Below are positions 38,887 through 52,700 of a stretch of DNA of 64,000 bases, in pieces. Numbering within the stretch: the stretch's first letter is position 1; each line of letters opens with the position of its first letter. The DNA is from Cyprinodon diabolis (lineage: Eukaryota; Chordata; Actinopteri; Cyprinodontiformes; Cyprinodontidae), in assembly GCA_030533445.1 (NCBI GenBank), contig JARPUW010000038.1, positions 124,001-188,000 of the forward strand, in the 5' to 3' direction. The position numbers were made by a program, and so were the translations under genes. Below the pieces are notes generated by a model, which was not told the DNA's origin, did no database searches, and saw nothing but the letters and a program-made list of their open reading frames with translations.

Positions 38887-41195
38887 ACTAACAATATAAA
38901 GTAGATTTGAGCAGATGTTTTTGGTTCCAAGCTTCAAATCAGAAGTTGAGGCCAAAACGCACTTTTCACAGTGAGATAATGCCATTTTGGCCTCTGGAGT
39001 TGTAACAGACAAACCATTAATGATACAGCCATGATCTTTTCTGGCAATCATCTAGAGCTGAAAACTAACAATATAAAGGAGATTTGAGCAGATGTTTTTG
39101 GTTCCAAGCTTCAAATCAGAAGGTTGAGGCCAAAACGCTCTTTTCACAGTGAGATAATGCCATTTTGGCCTCTGGAGTTGTAACAGACAAACCATTAATG
39201 ATACAGCCATGATCTTTTCTGGCAATCATCTAGAGCTGAAAACTAACAATATAAAGTAGATTTGAGCAGATGTTTTTGGTTCCAAGCTTCAAATCAGAAG
39301 TTGAGGCCAAAACGCTCTTTTCACAGTGAGATAATGCCATTTTGGCCTCTTGAGTTGTAACAGACAAACCATTAATGATACAGCCATGATCTTTTCTGGC
39401 AATCATCTAGAGCTGAAAACTAACAATATAAAGTAGATTTGAGCAGATGTTTTTGGTTCCAAGCTTCAAATCGTAAGGTTGAGGCCAAAACGCTCTTTTC
39501 ACAGTGAGATAATGCCATTTTGGCCTCTGGAGTTGTAACAGACAAACCATTAATGATACAGCCATGATCTTTTCAGGCAATCACCTAGAGCTGAAAACTA
39601 ACAATATAAAGTAGATTTGAGCAGATGTTTTTGGTTCCAAGCTTCAAATCAGAAGTTGAGGCCAAAACGCTCTTTTCACAGTGAGATAATGCCATTTTGG
39701 CCTCTGGAGTTGTAACAGACAAACCATTAATGATACAGCCATGATCTTTTCAGGCAATCACCTAGAGCTGAAAACTAACAATATAAAGTAGATTTGAGCA
39801 GATGTTTTTGGTTCCAAGCTTCAAATCAGAAGTTGAGGCCAAAACGCACTTTTCACAGTGAGATAATGCCATTTTGGCCTCTGGAGTTGTAACAGACAAA
39901 CCATTAATGATACAGCCATGATCTTTTCTGGCAATCATCTAGAGCTGAAAACTAACAATATAAAGTAGATTTGAGCAGATGTTTTTGGTTCCAAGCTTCA
40001 AATCAGAAGGTTGAGGCCAAAACGCTCTTTTCACAGTGAGATAATGCCATTTTGGCCTCTGGAGTTGTAACAGACAAACCATTAATGATACAGCCATGAT
40101 CTTTTCTGGCAATCATCTAGAGCTGAAAACTAACAATATAAAGTAGATTTGAGCAGATGTTTTTGGTTCCAAGCTTCAAATCAGAAGGTTGAGGCCAAAA
40201 CGCTCTTTTCACAGTGAGATAATGCCATTTTGGCCTCTGGAGTTGTAACAGACAAACCATTAATGATACAGCCATGATCTTTTCAGGCAATCATCTAGAG
40301 CTGAAAACTAACAATATAAAGTAGATTTGAGCAGATGTTTTTGGTTCCAAGCTTCAAAACAGAAGGTTGAGGCCAAAACGCTCTTTTCACAGTGAGATAA
40401 TGCCATTTTGGCCTCTGGAGTTGTAACAGACAAACCATTAATGATACAGCCATGATCTTTTCAGGCAATCATCTAGAGCTGAAAACTAACAATATAAAGT
40501 AGATTTGAGCAGATGTTTTTGGTTCCAAGCTTCAAATCGTAAGGTTGAGGCCAAAACGCTCTTTTCACAGTGAGATAATGCCATTTTGGCCTCTGGAGTT
40601 GTAACAGACAAACCATTAATGATACAGCCATGATGTTTTCAGGCAATCACCTAGAGCTGAAAACTAACAATATAAAGTAGATTTGAGCAGATGTTTTTGG
40701 TTCCAAGCTTCAAATCAGAAGTTGAGGCCAAAACGCTCTTTTCACAGTGAGATAATGCCATTTTGGCCTCTGGAGTTGTAACAGACAAACCATTAATGAT
40801 ACAGCCATGATCTTTTCTGGCAATCATCTAGAGCTGAAAACTAACAATATAAAGTAGATTTGAGCAGATGTTTTTGGTTCCAAGCTTCAAATCAGAAGGT
40901 TGAGGCCAAAACGCTCTTTTCACAGTGAGATAATGCCATTTTGGCCTCTGGAGTTGTAACAGACAAACCATTAATGATACAGCCATGATCTTTTCTGGCA
41001 ATCATCTAGAGCTGAAAACTAACAATATAGAGTAGATTTGAGCAGATGTTTTTGGTTCCAAGCTTCAAATCAGAAGGTTGAGGCCAAAACGCTCTTTTCA
41101 CAGTGAGATAATGCCATTTTGGCCTCTGGAGTTGTAACAGACAAACCATTAATGATACAGCCATGATCTTTTCTGGCAATCATCTAGAGCTGAAA
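38533..41195. repeat. 4,796-bp-spaced duplication, right copy (15 monomers)
   Basis: Same order as 33737-36399. Its first monomer carries GATGCC (38594), unlike its partner. After the AGAG monomer this copy continues with AGAAGG/TTTTCTGG and GAGAAG (41396), while the left copy continues with AGAAGG/TTTTCAGG/ATCACC. Confidence 0.75.
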
Positions 41196-44100
41196 ACTAA
41201 CAATATAAAGTAGATTTGAGCAGATGTTTTTGGTTCCAAGCTTCAAATCAGAAGGTTGAGGCCAAAACGCTCTTTTCACAGTGAGATAATGCCATTTTGG
41301 CCTCTGGAGTTGTAACAGACAAACCATTAATGATACAGCCATGATCTTTTCTGGCAATCATCTAGAGCTGAAAACTAACAATATAAAGTAGATTTGAGAA
41401 GATGTTTTTGGTTCCAAGCTTCAAAACAGAAGGTTGAGGCCAAAACGCTCTTTTCACAGTGAGATAATGCCATTTTGGCCTCTGGAGTTGTAACAGACAA
41501 ACCATTAATGATACAGCCATGATCTTTTCAGGCAATCATCTAGAGCTGAAAACTAACAATATAAAGTAGATTTGAGCAGATGTTTTTGGTTCCAAGCTTC
41601 AAATCAGAAGTTGAGGCCAAAACGCACTTTTCACAGTGAGATAATGCCATTTTGGCCTCTGGAGTTGTAACAGACAAACCATTAATGATACAGCCATGAT
41701 CTTTTCTGGCAATCATCTAGAGCTGAAAACTAACAATATAAAGGAGATTTGAGCAGATGTTTTTGGTTCCAAGCTTCAAATCAGAAGGTTGAGGCCAAAA
41801 CGCTCTTTTCACAGTGAGATAATGCCATTTTGGCCTCTGGAGTTGTAACAGACAAACCATTAATGATACAGCCATGATCTTTTCTGGCAATCATCTAGAG
41901 CTGAAAACTAACAATATAAAGTAGATTTGAGCAGATGTTTTTGGTTCCAAGCTTCAAATCAGAAGTTGATGCCAAAACGCTCTTTTCACAGTGAGATAAT
42001 GCCATTTTGGCCTCTGGAGTTGTAACAGACAAACCATTAATGATACAGCCATGATCTTTTCAGGCAATCATCTAGAGCTGAAAACTAACAATATAAAGTA
42101 GATTTGAGCAGATGTTTTTGGTTCCAAGCTTCAAATCAGAAGTTGAGGCCAAAACGCACTTTTCACAGTGAGATAATGCCATTTTGGCCTCTGGAGTTGT
42201 AACAGACAAACCATTAATGATACAGCCATGATCTTTTCAGGCAATCATCTAGAGCTGAAAACTAACAATATAAAGTAGATTTGAGCAGATGTTTTTGGTT
42301 CCAAGCTTCAAATCAGAAGTTGAGGCCAAAACGCACTTTTCACAGTGAGATAATGCCATTTTGGCCTCTGGAGTTGTAACAGACAAACCATTAATGATAC
42401 AGCCATGATCTTTTCTGGCAATCATCTAGAGCTGAAAACTAACAATATAAAGGAGATTTGAGCAGATGTTTTTGGTTCCAAGCTTCAAATCAGAAGGTTG
42501 AGGCCAAAACGCTCTTTTCACAGTGAGATAATGCCATTTTGGCCTCTGGAGTTGTAACAGACAAACCATTAATGATACAGCCATGATCTTTTCTGGCAAT
42601 CATCTAGAGCTGAAAACTAACAATATAAAGTAGATTTGAGCAGATGTTTTTGGTTCCAAGCTTCAAATCAGAAGTTGAGGCCAAAACGCTCTTTTCACAG
42701 TGAGATAATGCCATTTTGGCCTCTTGAGTTGTAACAGACAAACCATTAATGATACAGCCATGATCTTTTCTGGCAATCATCTAGAGCTGAAAACTAACAA
42801 TATAAAGTAGATTTGAGCAGATGTTTTTGGTTCCAAGCTTCAAATCGTAAGGTTGAGGCCAAAACGCTCTTTTCACAGTGAGATAATGCCATTTTGGCCT
42901 CTGGAGTTGTAACAGACAAACCATTAATGATACAGCCATGATCTTTTCAGGCAATCACCTAGAGCTGAAAACTAACAATATAAAGTAGATTTGAGCAGAT
43001 GTTTTTGGTTCCAAGCTTCAAATCAGAAGTTGAGGCCAAAACGCTCTTTTCACAGTGAGATAATGCCATTTTGGCCTCTTGAGTTGTAACAGACAAACCA
43101 TTAATGATACAGCCATGATCTTTTCTGGCAATCATCTAGAGCTGAAAACTAACAATATAAAGTAGATTTGAGCAGATGTTTTTGGTTCCAAGCTTCAAAT
43201 CGTAAGGTTGAGGCCAAAACGCTCTTTTCACAGTGAGATAATGCCATTTTGGCCTCTGGAGTTGTAACAGACAAACCATTAATGATACAGCCATGATCTT
43301 TTCAGGCAATCACCTAGAGCTGAAAACTAACAATGTAAAGTAGATTTGAGCAGATGTTTTTGGTTCCAAGCTTCAAATCAGAAGTTGAGGCCAAAACGCT
43401 CTTTTCACAGTGAGATAATGCCATTTTGGCCTCTGGAGTTGTAATAGACAAACCATTAATGATACAGCCATGATCTTTTCTGGCAATCACCTAGAGCTGA
43501 AAACTAACAATATAAAGTAGATTTGAGCAGATGTTTTTGGTTCCAAGCTTCAAATCAGAAGGTTGAGGCCAAAACGCTCTTTTCACAGTGAGATAATGCC
43601 ATTTTGGCCTCTGGAGTTGTAACAGACAAACCATTAATGATACAGCCATGATCTTTTCAGGCAATCATCTAGAGCTGAAAACTAACAATATAAAGTAGAT
43701 TTGAGCAGATGTTTTTGGTTCCAAGCTTCAAATCAGAAGTTGAGGCCAAAACGCTCTTTTCACAGTGAGATAATGCCATTTTGGCCTCTGGAGTTGTAAC
43801 AGACAAACCATTAATGATACAGCCATGATCTTTTCAGGCAATCATCTAGAGCTGAAAACTAACAATATAAAGTAGATTTGAGCAGATGTTTTTGGTTCCA
43901 AGCTTCAAATCAGAAGTTGAGGCCAAAACGCTCTTTTCACAGTGAGATAATGCCATTTTGGCCTCTGGAGTTGTAACAGACAAACCATTAATGATACAGC
44001 CATGATCTTTTCAGGCAATCACCTAGAGCTGAAAACTAACAATGTAAAGTAGATTTGAGCAGATGTTTTTGGTTCCAAGCTTCAAATCAGAAGTTGAGGC

Positions 44101-46697
44101 CAAAACGCACTTTTCACAGTGAGATAATGCCATTTTGGCCTCTGGAGTTGTAACAGACAAACCATTAATGATACAGCCATGATCTTTTCTGGCAATCATC
44201 TAGAGCTGAAAACTAACAATATAAAGTAGATTTGAGCAGATGTTTTTGGTTCCAAGCTTCAAATCAGAAGGTTGAGGCCAAAACGCTCTTTTCACAGTGA
44301 GATAATGCCATTTTGGCCTCTGGAGTTGTAACAGACAAACCATTAATGATACAGCCATGATCTTTTCTGGCAATCATCTAGAGCTGAAAACTAACAATAT
44401 AAAGTAGATTTGAGCAGATGTTTTTGGTTCCAAGCTTCAAATCAGAAGTTGAGGCCAAAACGCTCTTTTCACAGTGAGATAATGCCATTTTGGCCTCTGG
44501 AGTTGTAATAGACAAACCATTAATGATACAGCCATGATCTTTTCTGGCAATCACCTAGAGCTGAAAACTAACAATATAAAGTAGATTTGAGCAGATGTTT
44601 TTGGTTCCAAGCTTCAAATCAGAAGGTTGAGGCCAAAACGCTCTTTTCACAGTGAGATAATGCCATTTTGGCCTCTGGAGTTGTAACAGACAAACCATTA
44701 ATGATACAGCCATGATCTTTTCAGGCAATCATCTAGAGCTGAAAACTAACAATATAAAGTAGATTTGAGCAGATGTTTTTGGTTCCAAGCTTCAAATCAG
44801 AAGTTGAGGCCAAAACGCTCTTTTCACAGTGAGATAATGCCATTTTGGCCTCTGGAGTTGTAACAGACAAACCATTAATGATACAGCCATGATCTTTTCT
44901 GGCAATCATATAGAGCTGAAAACTAACAATATAAAGTAGATTTGAGCAGATGTTTTTGGTTCCAAGCTTCAAATCAGAAGTTGAGGCCAAAACGCTCTTT
45001 TCACAGTGAGATAATGCCATTTTGGCCTCTGGAGTTGTAACAGACAAACCATTAATGATACAGCCATGATCTTTTCAGGCAATCATCTAGAGCTGAAAAC
45101 TAACAATATAAAGTAGATTTGAGCAGATGTTTTTGGTTCCAAGCTTCAAATCAGAAGTTGAGGCCAAAACGCTCTTTTCACAGTGAGATAATGCCATTTT
45201 GGCCTCTGGAGTTGTAACAGACAAACCATTAATGATACAGCCATGATCTTTTCTGGCAATCATCTAGAGCTGAAAACTAACAATATAAAGTAGATTTGAG
45301 CAGATGTTTTTGGTTCCAAGCTTCAAATCGTAAGGTTGAGGCCAAAACGCTCTTTTCACAGTGAGATAATGCCATTTTGGCCTCTGGAGTTGTAACAGAC
45401 AAACCATTAATGATACAGCCATGATCTTTTCAGGCAATCACCTAGAGCTGAAAACTAACAATATAAAGTAGATTTGAGCAGATGTTTTTGGTTCCAAGCT
45501 TCAAATCAGAAGTTGAGGCCAAAACGCACTTTTCACAGTGAGATAATGCCATTTTGGCCTCTGGAGTTGTAACAGACAAACCATTAATGATACAGCCATG
45601 ATCTTTTCTGGCAATCATCTAGAGCTGAAAACTAACAATATAAAGTAGATTTGAGCAGATGTTTTTGGTTCCAAGCTTCAAATCAGAAGGTTGAGGCCAA
45701 AACGCTCTTTTCACAGTGAGATAATGCCATTTTGGCCTCTGGAGTTGTAACAGACAAACCATTAATGATACAGCCATGATCTTTTCTGGCAATCATCTAG
45801 AGCTGAAAACTAACAATATAAAGTAGATTTGAGCAGATGTTTTTGGTTCCAAGCTTCAAATCAGAAGGTTGAGGCCAAAACGCTCTTTTCACAGTGAGAT
45901 AATGCCATTTTGGCCTCTGGAGTTGTAACAGACAAACCATTAATGATACAGCCATGATCTTTTCAGGCAATCACCTAGAGCTGAAAACTAACAATATAAA
46001 GTAGATTTGAGCAGATGTTTTTGGTTCCAAGCTTCAAATCAGAAGTTGAGGCCAAAACGCACTTTTCACAGTGAGATAATGCCATTTTGGCCTCTGGAGT
46101 TGTAACAGACAAACCATTAATGATACAGCCATGATCTTTTCTGGCAATCATCTAGAGCTGAAAACTAACAATATAAAGTAGATTTGAGCAGATGTTTTTG
46201 GTTCCAAGCTTCAAATCAGAAGGTTGAGGCCAAAACGCTCTTTTCACAGTGAGATAATGCCATTTTGGCCTCTGGAGTTGTAACAGACAAACCATTAATG
46301 ATACAGCCATGATCTTTTCTGGCAATCATCTAGAGCTGAAAACTAACAATATAAAGTAGATTTGAGCAGATGTTTTTGGTTCCAAGCTTCAAATCAGAAG
46401 GTTGAGGCCAAAACGCTCTTTTCACAGTGAGATAATGCCATTTTGGCCTCTGGAGTTGTAACATACAAACCATTAATGATACAGCCATGATCTTTTCTGG
46501 CAATCATCTAGAGCTGAAAACTAACAATATAAAGTAGATTTGAGCAGATGTTTTTGGTTCCAAGCTTCAAAACAGAAGGTTGAGGCCAAAACGCTCTTTT
46601 CACAGTGAGATAATGCCATTTTGGCCTCTGGAGTTGTAACAGACAAACCATTAATGATACAGCCATGATCTTTTCAGGCAATCATCTAGAGCTGAAA
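40663..46697. repeat. Long-range duplicated block, right copy (about 6.0 kb)
   Basis: Same monomer order as 19708-25565 with one extra monomer near 45.7 kb. It lacks the 1-bp indels seen in the left copy near 20.5 and 21.3 kb. A private TAACATAC change lies near 46463. The 5-mer GTAAAG/TAATAG string is at about 43.3-44.2 kb. The right end overlaps the start of the three-copy HOR at 44390. Confidence 0.8.
44745..45808. repeat. 6-monomer segment repeated 2,130 bp on, unit 1
   Basis: Monomers in order: ATCATATA end; AGAAGTTG; AGAAGTTG; TCGTAAGG; CGCAC; AGAAGG. The string recurs at 46875-47938, 2,130 bp (12 monomers) downstream (TCGTAAGG marks at 45329 and 47459). The pair is copied in both later HOR copies. 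Confidence 0.75.
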
Positions 46698-46874
46698 ACT
46701 AACAATATAAAGTAGATTTGAGCAGATGTTTTTGGTTCCAAGCTTCAAATCAGAAGTTGAGGCCAAAACGCTCTTTTCACAGTGAGATAATGCCATTTTG
46801 GCCTCTGGAGTTGTAACAGACAAACCATTAATGATACAGCCATGATCTTTTCTGGCAATCATCTAGAGCTGAAA

Positions 46875-47938
46875 ACTAACAATATAAAGTAGATTTGAGC
46901 AGATGTTTTTGGTTCCAAGCTTCAAATCAGAAGTTGAGGCCAAAACGCACTTTTCACAGTGAGATAATGCCATTTTGGCCTCTGGAGTTGTAACAGACAA
47001 ACCATTAATGATACAGCCATGATCTTTTCTGGCAATCATATAGAGCTGAAAACTAACAATATAAAGTAGATTTGAGCAGATGTTTTTGGTTCCAAGCTTC
47101 AAATCAGAAGTTGAGGCCAAAACGCTCTTTTCACAGTGAGATAATGCCATTTTGGCCTCTGGAGTTGTAACAGACAAACCATTAATGATACAGCCATGAT
47201 CTTTTCAGGCAATCATCTAGAGCTGAAAACTAACAATATAAAGTAGATTTGAGCAGATGTTTTTGGTTCCAAGCTTCAAATCAGAAGTTGAGGCCAAAAC
47301 GCTCTTTTCACAGTGAGATAATGCCATTTTGGCCTCTGGAGTTGTAACAGACAAACCATTAATGATACAGCCATGATCTTTTCTGGCAATCATCTAGAGC
47401 TGAAAACTAACAATATAAAGTAGATTTGAGCAGATGTTTTTGGTTCCAAGCTTCAAATCGTAAGGTTGAGGCCAAAACGCTCTTTTCACAGTGAGATAAT
47501 GCCATTTTGGCCTCTGGAGTTGTAACAGACAAACCATTAATGATACAGCCATGATCTTTTCAGGCAATCACCTAGAGCTGAAAACTAACAATATAAAGTA
47601 GATTTGAGCAGATGTTTTTGGTTCCAAGCTTCAAATCAGAAGTTGAGGCCAAAACGCACTTTTCACAGTGAGATAATGCCATTTTGGCCTCTGGAGTTGT
47701 AACAGACAAACCATTAATGATACAGCCATGATCTTTTCTGGCAATCATCTAGAGCTGAAAACTAACAATATAAAGTAGATTTGAGCAGATGTTTTTGGTT
47801 CCAAGCTTCAAATCAGAAGGTTGAGGCCAAAACGCTCTTTTCACAGTGAGATAATTCCATTTTGGCCTCTGGAGTTGTAACAGACAAACCATTAATGATA
47901 CAGCCATGATCTTTTCTGGCAATCATCTAGTGCTGAAA
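46875..47938. repeat. 6-monomer segment, unit 2
   Basis: Same order as 44745-45808, but the ATCATATA monomer carries CGCAC and the last monomer has ATAATTCC (47851) and CTAGTGC near its end. These private changes are carried faithfully into the copies at 53175 and 59743. Confidence 0.75.
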
Positions 47939-48293
47939 ACTAACAATATAAAGTAGATTTGAGCAGATGTTTTTGGTTCCAAGCTTCAAAACAGAAGTTG
48001 AGGCCAAAACGCTCTTTTCACAGTGAGATAATGCCATTTTGGCCTCTGGAGTTGTAACAGACAAACCATTAATGATACAGCCATGATCTTTTCTGGCAAT
48101 CATCTAGAGCTGAAGACTAACAATATAAAGTAGATTTGAGCAGATGTTTTTGGTTACAAGCTTCAAAACAGAAGGTTGAGGCCAAAACGCTCTTTTCACA
48201 GTGAGATAATGCCATTTTGGCCTCTGGAGTTGTAACAGACAAACCATTAATGATACAGCCATGATCTTTTCTGGCAATCATCTAGAGCTGAAA

Positions 48294-49536
48294 ACTAACA
48301 ATATAAAGGAGATTTGAGCAGATGTTTTTGGTTCCAAGCTTCAAATCAGAAGTTGAGGCCAAAACGCTCTTTTCACAGTGAGATAATGCCATTTTGGCCT
48401 CTTGAGTTGTAACAGACAAACCATTAATGATACAGCCATGATCTTTTCTGGCAATCATCTAGAGCTGAAAACTAACAATATAAAGTAGATTTGAGCAGAT
48501 GTTTTTGGTTCCAAGCTTCAAATCGTAAGGTTGAGGCCAAAACGCTCTTTTCACAGTGAGATAATGCCATTTTGGCCTCTGGAGTTGTAACAGACAAACC
48601 ATTAATGATACAGCCATGATCTTTTCAGGCAATCACCTAGAGCTGAAAACTAACAATATAAAGTAGATTTGAGCAGATGTTTTTGGTTCCAAGCTTCAAA
48701 TCAGAAGTTGAGGCCAAAACGCTCTTTTCACAGTGAGATAATGCCATTTTGGCCTCTGGAGTTGTAACAGACAAACCATTAATGATACAGCCATGATCTT
48801 TTCTGGCAATCATCTAGAGCTGAAAACTAACAATATAAAGTAGATTTGAGCAGATGTTTTTGGTTCCAAGCTTCAAATCAGAAGGTTGAGGCCAAAACGC
48901 TCTTTTCACAGTGAGATAATGCCATTTTGGCCTCTGGAGTTGTAACAGACAAACCATTAATGATACAGCCATGATCTTTTCTGGCAATCATCTAGAGCTG
49001 AAAACTAACAATATAGAGTAGATTTGAGCAGATGTTTTTGGTTCCAAGCTTCAAATCAGAAGGTTGAGGCCAAAACGCTCTTTTCACAGTGAGATAATGC
49101 CATTTTGGCCTCTGGAGTTGTAACAGACAAACCATTAATGATACAGCCATGATCTTTTCTGGCAATCATCTAGAGCTGAAAACTAACAATATAAAGTAGA
49201 TTTGAGCAGATGTTTTTGGTTCCAAGCTTCAAAACAGAAGTTGAGGCCAAAACGCTCTTTTCACAGTGAGATAATGCCATTTTGGCCTCTGGAGTTGTAA
49301 CAGACAAACCATTAATGATACAGCCATGATCTTTTCTGGCAATCATCTAGAGCTGAAGACTAACAATATAAAGTAGATTTGAGCAGATGTTTTTGGTTAC
49401 AAGCTTCAAAACAGAAGGTTGAGGCCAAAACGCTCTTTTCACAGTGAGATAATGCCATTTTGGCCTCTGGAGTTGTAACAGACAAACCATTAATGATACA
49501 GCCATGATCTTTTCTGGCAATCATCTAGAGCTGAAA
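48294..49536. repeat. 7-monomer sub-HOR (1,243 bp), in HOR copy 1
   Basis: Monomers in order: GGAG with AGAAGTTG and CTCTTG; TCGTAAGG with CAGG/ATCACC; AGAAGTTG; AGAAGG; AGAG; AACAGAAGTTG; then, after a GAAGAC junction, GGTTAC with AACAGAAGG. Lengths 177+178+177+178+178+177+178 give 1,243. One complete copy is present here; GAAGAC marks at 48112 and 49355 bound it. Confidence 0.85.
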
Positions 49537-49713
49537 ACTAACAATATAAAGGAGATTTGAGCAGATGTTTTTGGTTCCAAGCTTCAAATCAGAAGTTGAG
49601 GCCAAAACGCTCTTTTCACAGTGAGATAATGCCATTTTGGCCTCTGGAGTTGTAACAGACAAACCATTAATGATACAGCCATGATCTTTTCTGGCAATCA
49701 TCTAGAGCTGAAA
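49537..49713. repeat. Chimeric seam monomer between HOR copies 1 and 2
   Basis: The left half is the GGAG+AGAAGTTG type that normally goes with CTCTTG (as at 48294), but the right half has CTCTGG and leads into the AGAAGTTG+TAATAG monomer. That fits the monomer at 44212, which precedes copy 1. The switch falls between about 49595 and 49645. It reads as the crossover product that created copy 2. Confidence 0.75.
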
Positions 49714-52700
49714 ACTAACAATATAAAGTAGATTTGAGCAGATGTTTTTGGTTCCAAGCTTCAAATCAGAAGTTGAGGCCAAAACGCTCTTTTCACAGTG
49801 AGATAATGCCATTTTGGCCTCTGGAGTTGTAATAGACAAACCATTAATGATACAGCCATGATCTTTTCTGGCAATCACCTAGAGCTGAAAACTAACAATA
49901 TAAAGTAGATTTGAGCAGATGTTTTTGGTTCCAAGCTTCAAATCAGAAGGTTGAGGCCAAAACGCTCTTTTCACAGTGAGATAATGCCATTTTGGCCTCT
50001 GGAGTTGTAACAGACAAACCATTAATGATACAGCCATGATCTTTTCAGGCAATCATCTAGAGCTGAAAACTAACAATATAAAGTAGATTTGAGCAGATGT
50101 TTTTGGTTCCAAGCTTCAAATCAGAAGTTGAGGCCAAAACGCTCTTTTCACAGTGTGATAATGCCATTTTGGCCTCTGGAGTTGTAACAGACAAACCATT
50201 AATGATACAGCCATGATCTTTTCTGGCAATCATATAGAGCTGAAAACTAACAATATAAAGTAGATTTGAGCAGATGTTTTTGGTTCCAAGCTTCAAATCA
50301 GAAGTTGAGGCCAAAACGCTCTTTTCACAGTGAGATAATGCCATTTTGGCCTCTGGAGTTGTAACAGACAAACCATTAATGATACAGCCATGATCTTTTC
50401 AGGCAATCATCTAGAGCTGAAAACTAACAATATAAAGTAGATTTGAGCAGATGTTTTTGGTTCCAAGCTTCAAATCAGAAGTTGAGGCCAAAACGCTCTT
50501 TTCACAGTGAGATAATGCCATTTTGGCCTCTGGAGTTGTAACAGACAAACCATTAATGATACAGCCATGATCTTTTCTGGCAATCATCTAGAGCTGAAAA
50601 CTAACAATATAAAGTAGATTTGAGCAGATGTTTTTGGTTCCAAGCTTCAAATCGTAAGGTTGAGGCCAAAACGCTCTTTTCACAGTGAGATAATGCCATT
50701 TTGGCCTCTGGAGTTGTAACAGACAAACCATTAATGATACAGCCATGATCTTTTCAGGCAATCACCTAGAGCTGAAAACTAACAATATAAAGTAGATTTG
50801 AGCAGATGTTTTTGGTTCCAAGCTTCAAATCAGAAGTTGAGGCCAAAACGCACTTTTCACAGTGAGATAATGCCATTTTGGCCTCTGGAGTTGTAACAGA
50901 CAAACCATTAATGATACAGCCATGATCTTTTCTGGCAATCATCTAGAGCTGAAAACTAACAATATAAAGTAGATTTGAGCAGATGTTTTTGGTTCCAAGC
51001 TTCAAATCAGAAGGTTGAGGCCAAAACGCTCTTTTCACAGTGAGATAATGCCATTTTGGCCTCTGGAGTTGTAACAGACAAACCATTAATGATACAGCCA
51101 TGATCTTTTCTGGCAATCATCTAGAGCTGAAAACTAACAATATAAAGTAGATTTGAGCAGATGTTTTTGGTTCCAAGCTTCAAATCAGAAGGTTGAGGCC
51201 AAAACGCTCTTTTCACAGTGAGATAATGCCATTTTGGCCTCTGGAGTTGTAACAGACAAACCATTAATGATACAGCCATGATCTTTTCAGGCAATCACCT
51301 AGAGCTGAAAACTAACAATATAAAGTAGATTTGAGCAGATGTTTTTGGTTCCAAGCTTCAAATCAGAAGTTGAGGCCAAAACGCACTTTTCACAGTGAGA
51401 TAATGCCATTTTGGCCTCTGGAGTTGTAACAGACAAACCATTAATGATACAGCCATGATCTTTTCTGGCAATCATCTAGAGCTGAAAACTAACAATATAA
51501 AGTAGATTTGAGCAGATGTTTTTGGTTCCAAGCTTCAAATCAGAAGGTTGAGGCCAAAACGCTCTTTTCACAGTGAGATAATGCCATTTTGGCCTCTGGA
51601 GTTGTAACAGACAAACCATTAATGATACAGCCATGATCTTTTCTGGCAATCATCTAGAGCTGAAAACTAACAATATAAAGTAGATTTGAGCAGATGTTTT
51701 TGGTTCCAAGCTTCAAATCAGAAGGTTGAGGCCAAAACGCTCTTTTCACAGTGAGATAATGCCATTTTGGCCTCTGGAGTTGTAACAGACAAACCATTAA
51801 TGATACAGCCATGATCTTTTCTGGCAATCATCTAGAGCTGAAAACTAACAATATAAAGTAGATTTGAGCAGATGTTTTTGGTTCCAAGCTTCAAAACAGA
51901 AGGTTGAGGCCAAAACGCTCTTTTCACAGTGAGATAATGCCATTTTGGCCTCTGGAGTTGTAACAGACAAACCATTAATGATACAGCCATGATCTTTTCA
52001 GGCAATCATCTAGAGCTGAAAACTAACAATATAAAGTAGATTTGAGCAGATGTTTTTGGTTCCAAGCTTCAAATCAGAAGTTGAGGCCAAAACGCTCTTT
52101 TCACAGTGAGATAATGCCATTTTGGCCTCTGGAGTTGTAACAGACAAACCATTAATGATACAGCCATGATCTTTTCTGGCAATCATCTAGAGCTGAAAAC
52201 TAACAATATAAAGTAGATTTGAGCAGATGTTTTTGGTTCCAAGCTTCAAATCAGAAGTTGAGGCCAAAACGCACTTTTCACAGTGAGATAATGCCATTTT
52301 GGCCTCTGGAGTTGTAACAGACAAACCATTAATGATACAGCCATGATCTTTTCTGGCAATCATATAGAGCTGAAAACTAACAATATAAAGTAGATTTGAG
52401 CAGATGTTTTTGGTTCCAAGCTTCAAATCAGAAGTTGAGGCCAAAACGCTCTTTTCACAGTGAGATAATGCCATTTTGGCCTCTGGAGTTGTAACAGACA
52501 AACCATTAATGATACAGCCATGATCTTTTCAGGCAATCATCTAGAGCTGAAAACTAACAATATAAAGTAGATTTGAGCAGATGTTTTTGGTTCCAAGCTT
52601 CAAATCAGAAGTTGAGGCCAAAACGCTCTTTTCACAGTGAGATAATGCCATTTTGGCCTCTGGAGTTGTAACAGACAAACCATTAATGATACAGCCATGA

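Larger units (their letters stand above)
44390..49536. repeat. Right-hand HOR, copy 1 (5,324-bp period)
   Basis: Starts at the AGAAGTTG+TAATAG monomer (TAATAG at 44506) and contains ATCATATA monomers near 44745 and 46875, a private ATAATTCC change at 47851, and GAAGAC junctions at 48112 and 49355. All recur 5,324 bp later (49830, 53175, 53436, 54679), which is 30 monomers. Its left part overlaps the block shared with 19.7-25.6 kb, so that older segment was the source of this amplification. Confidence 0.85.
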
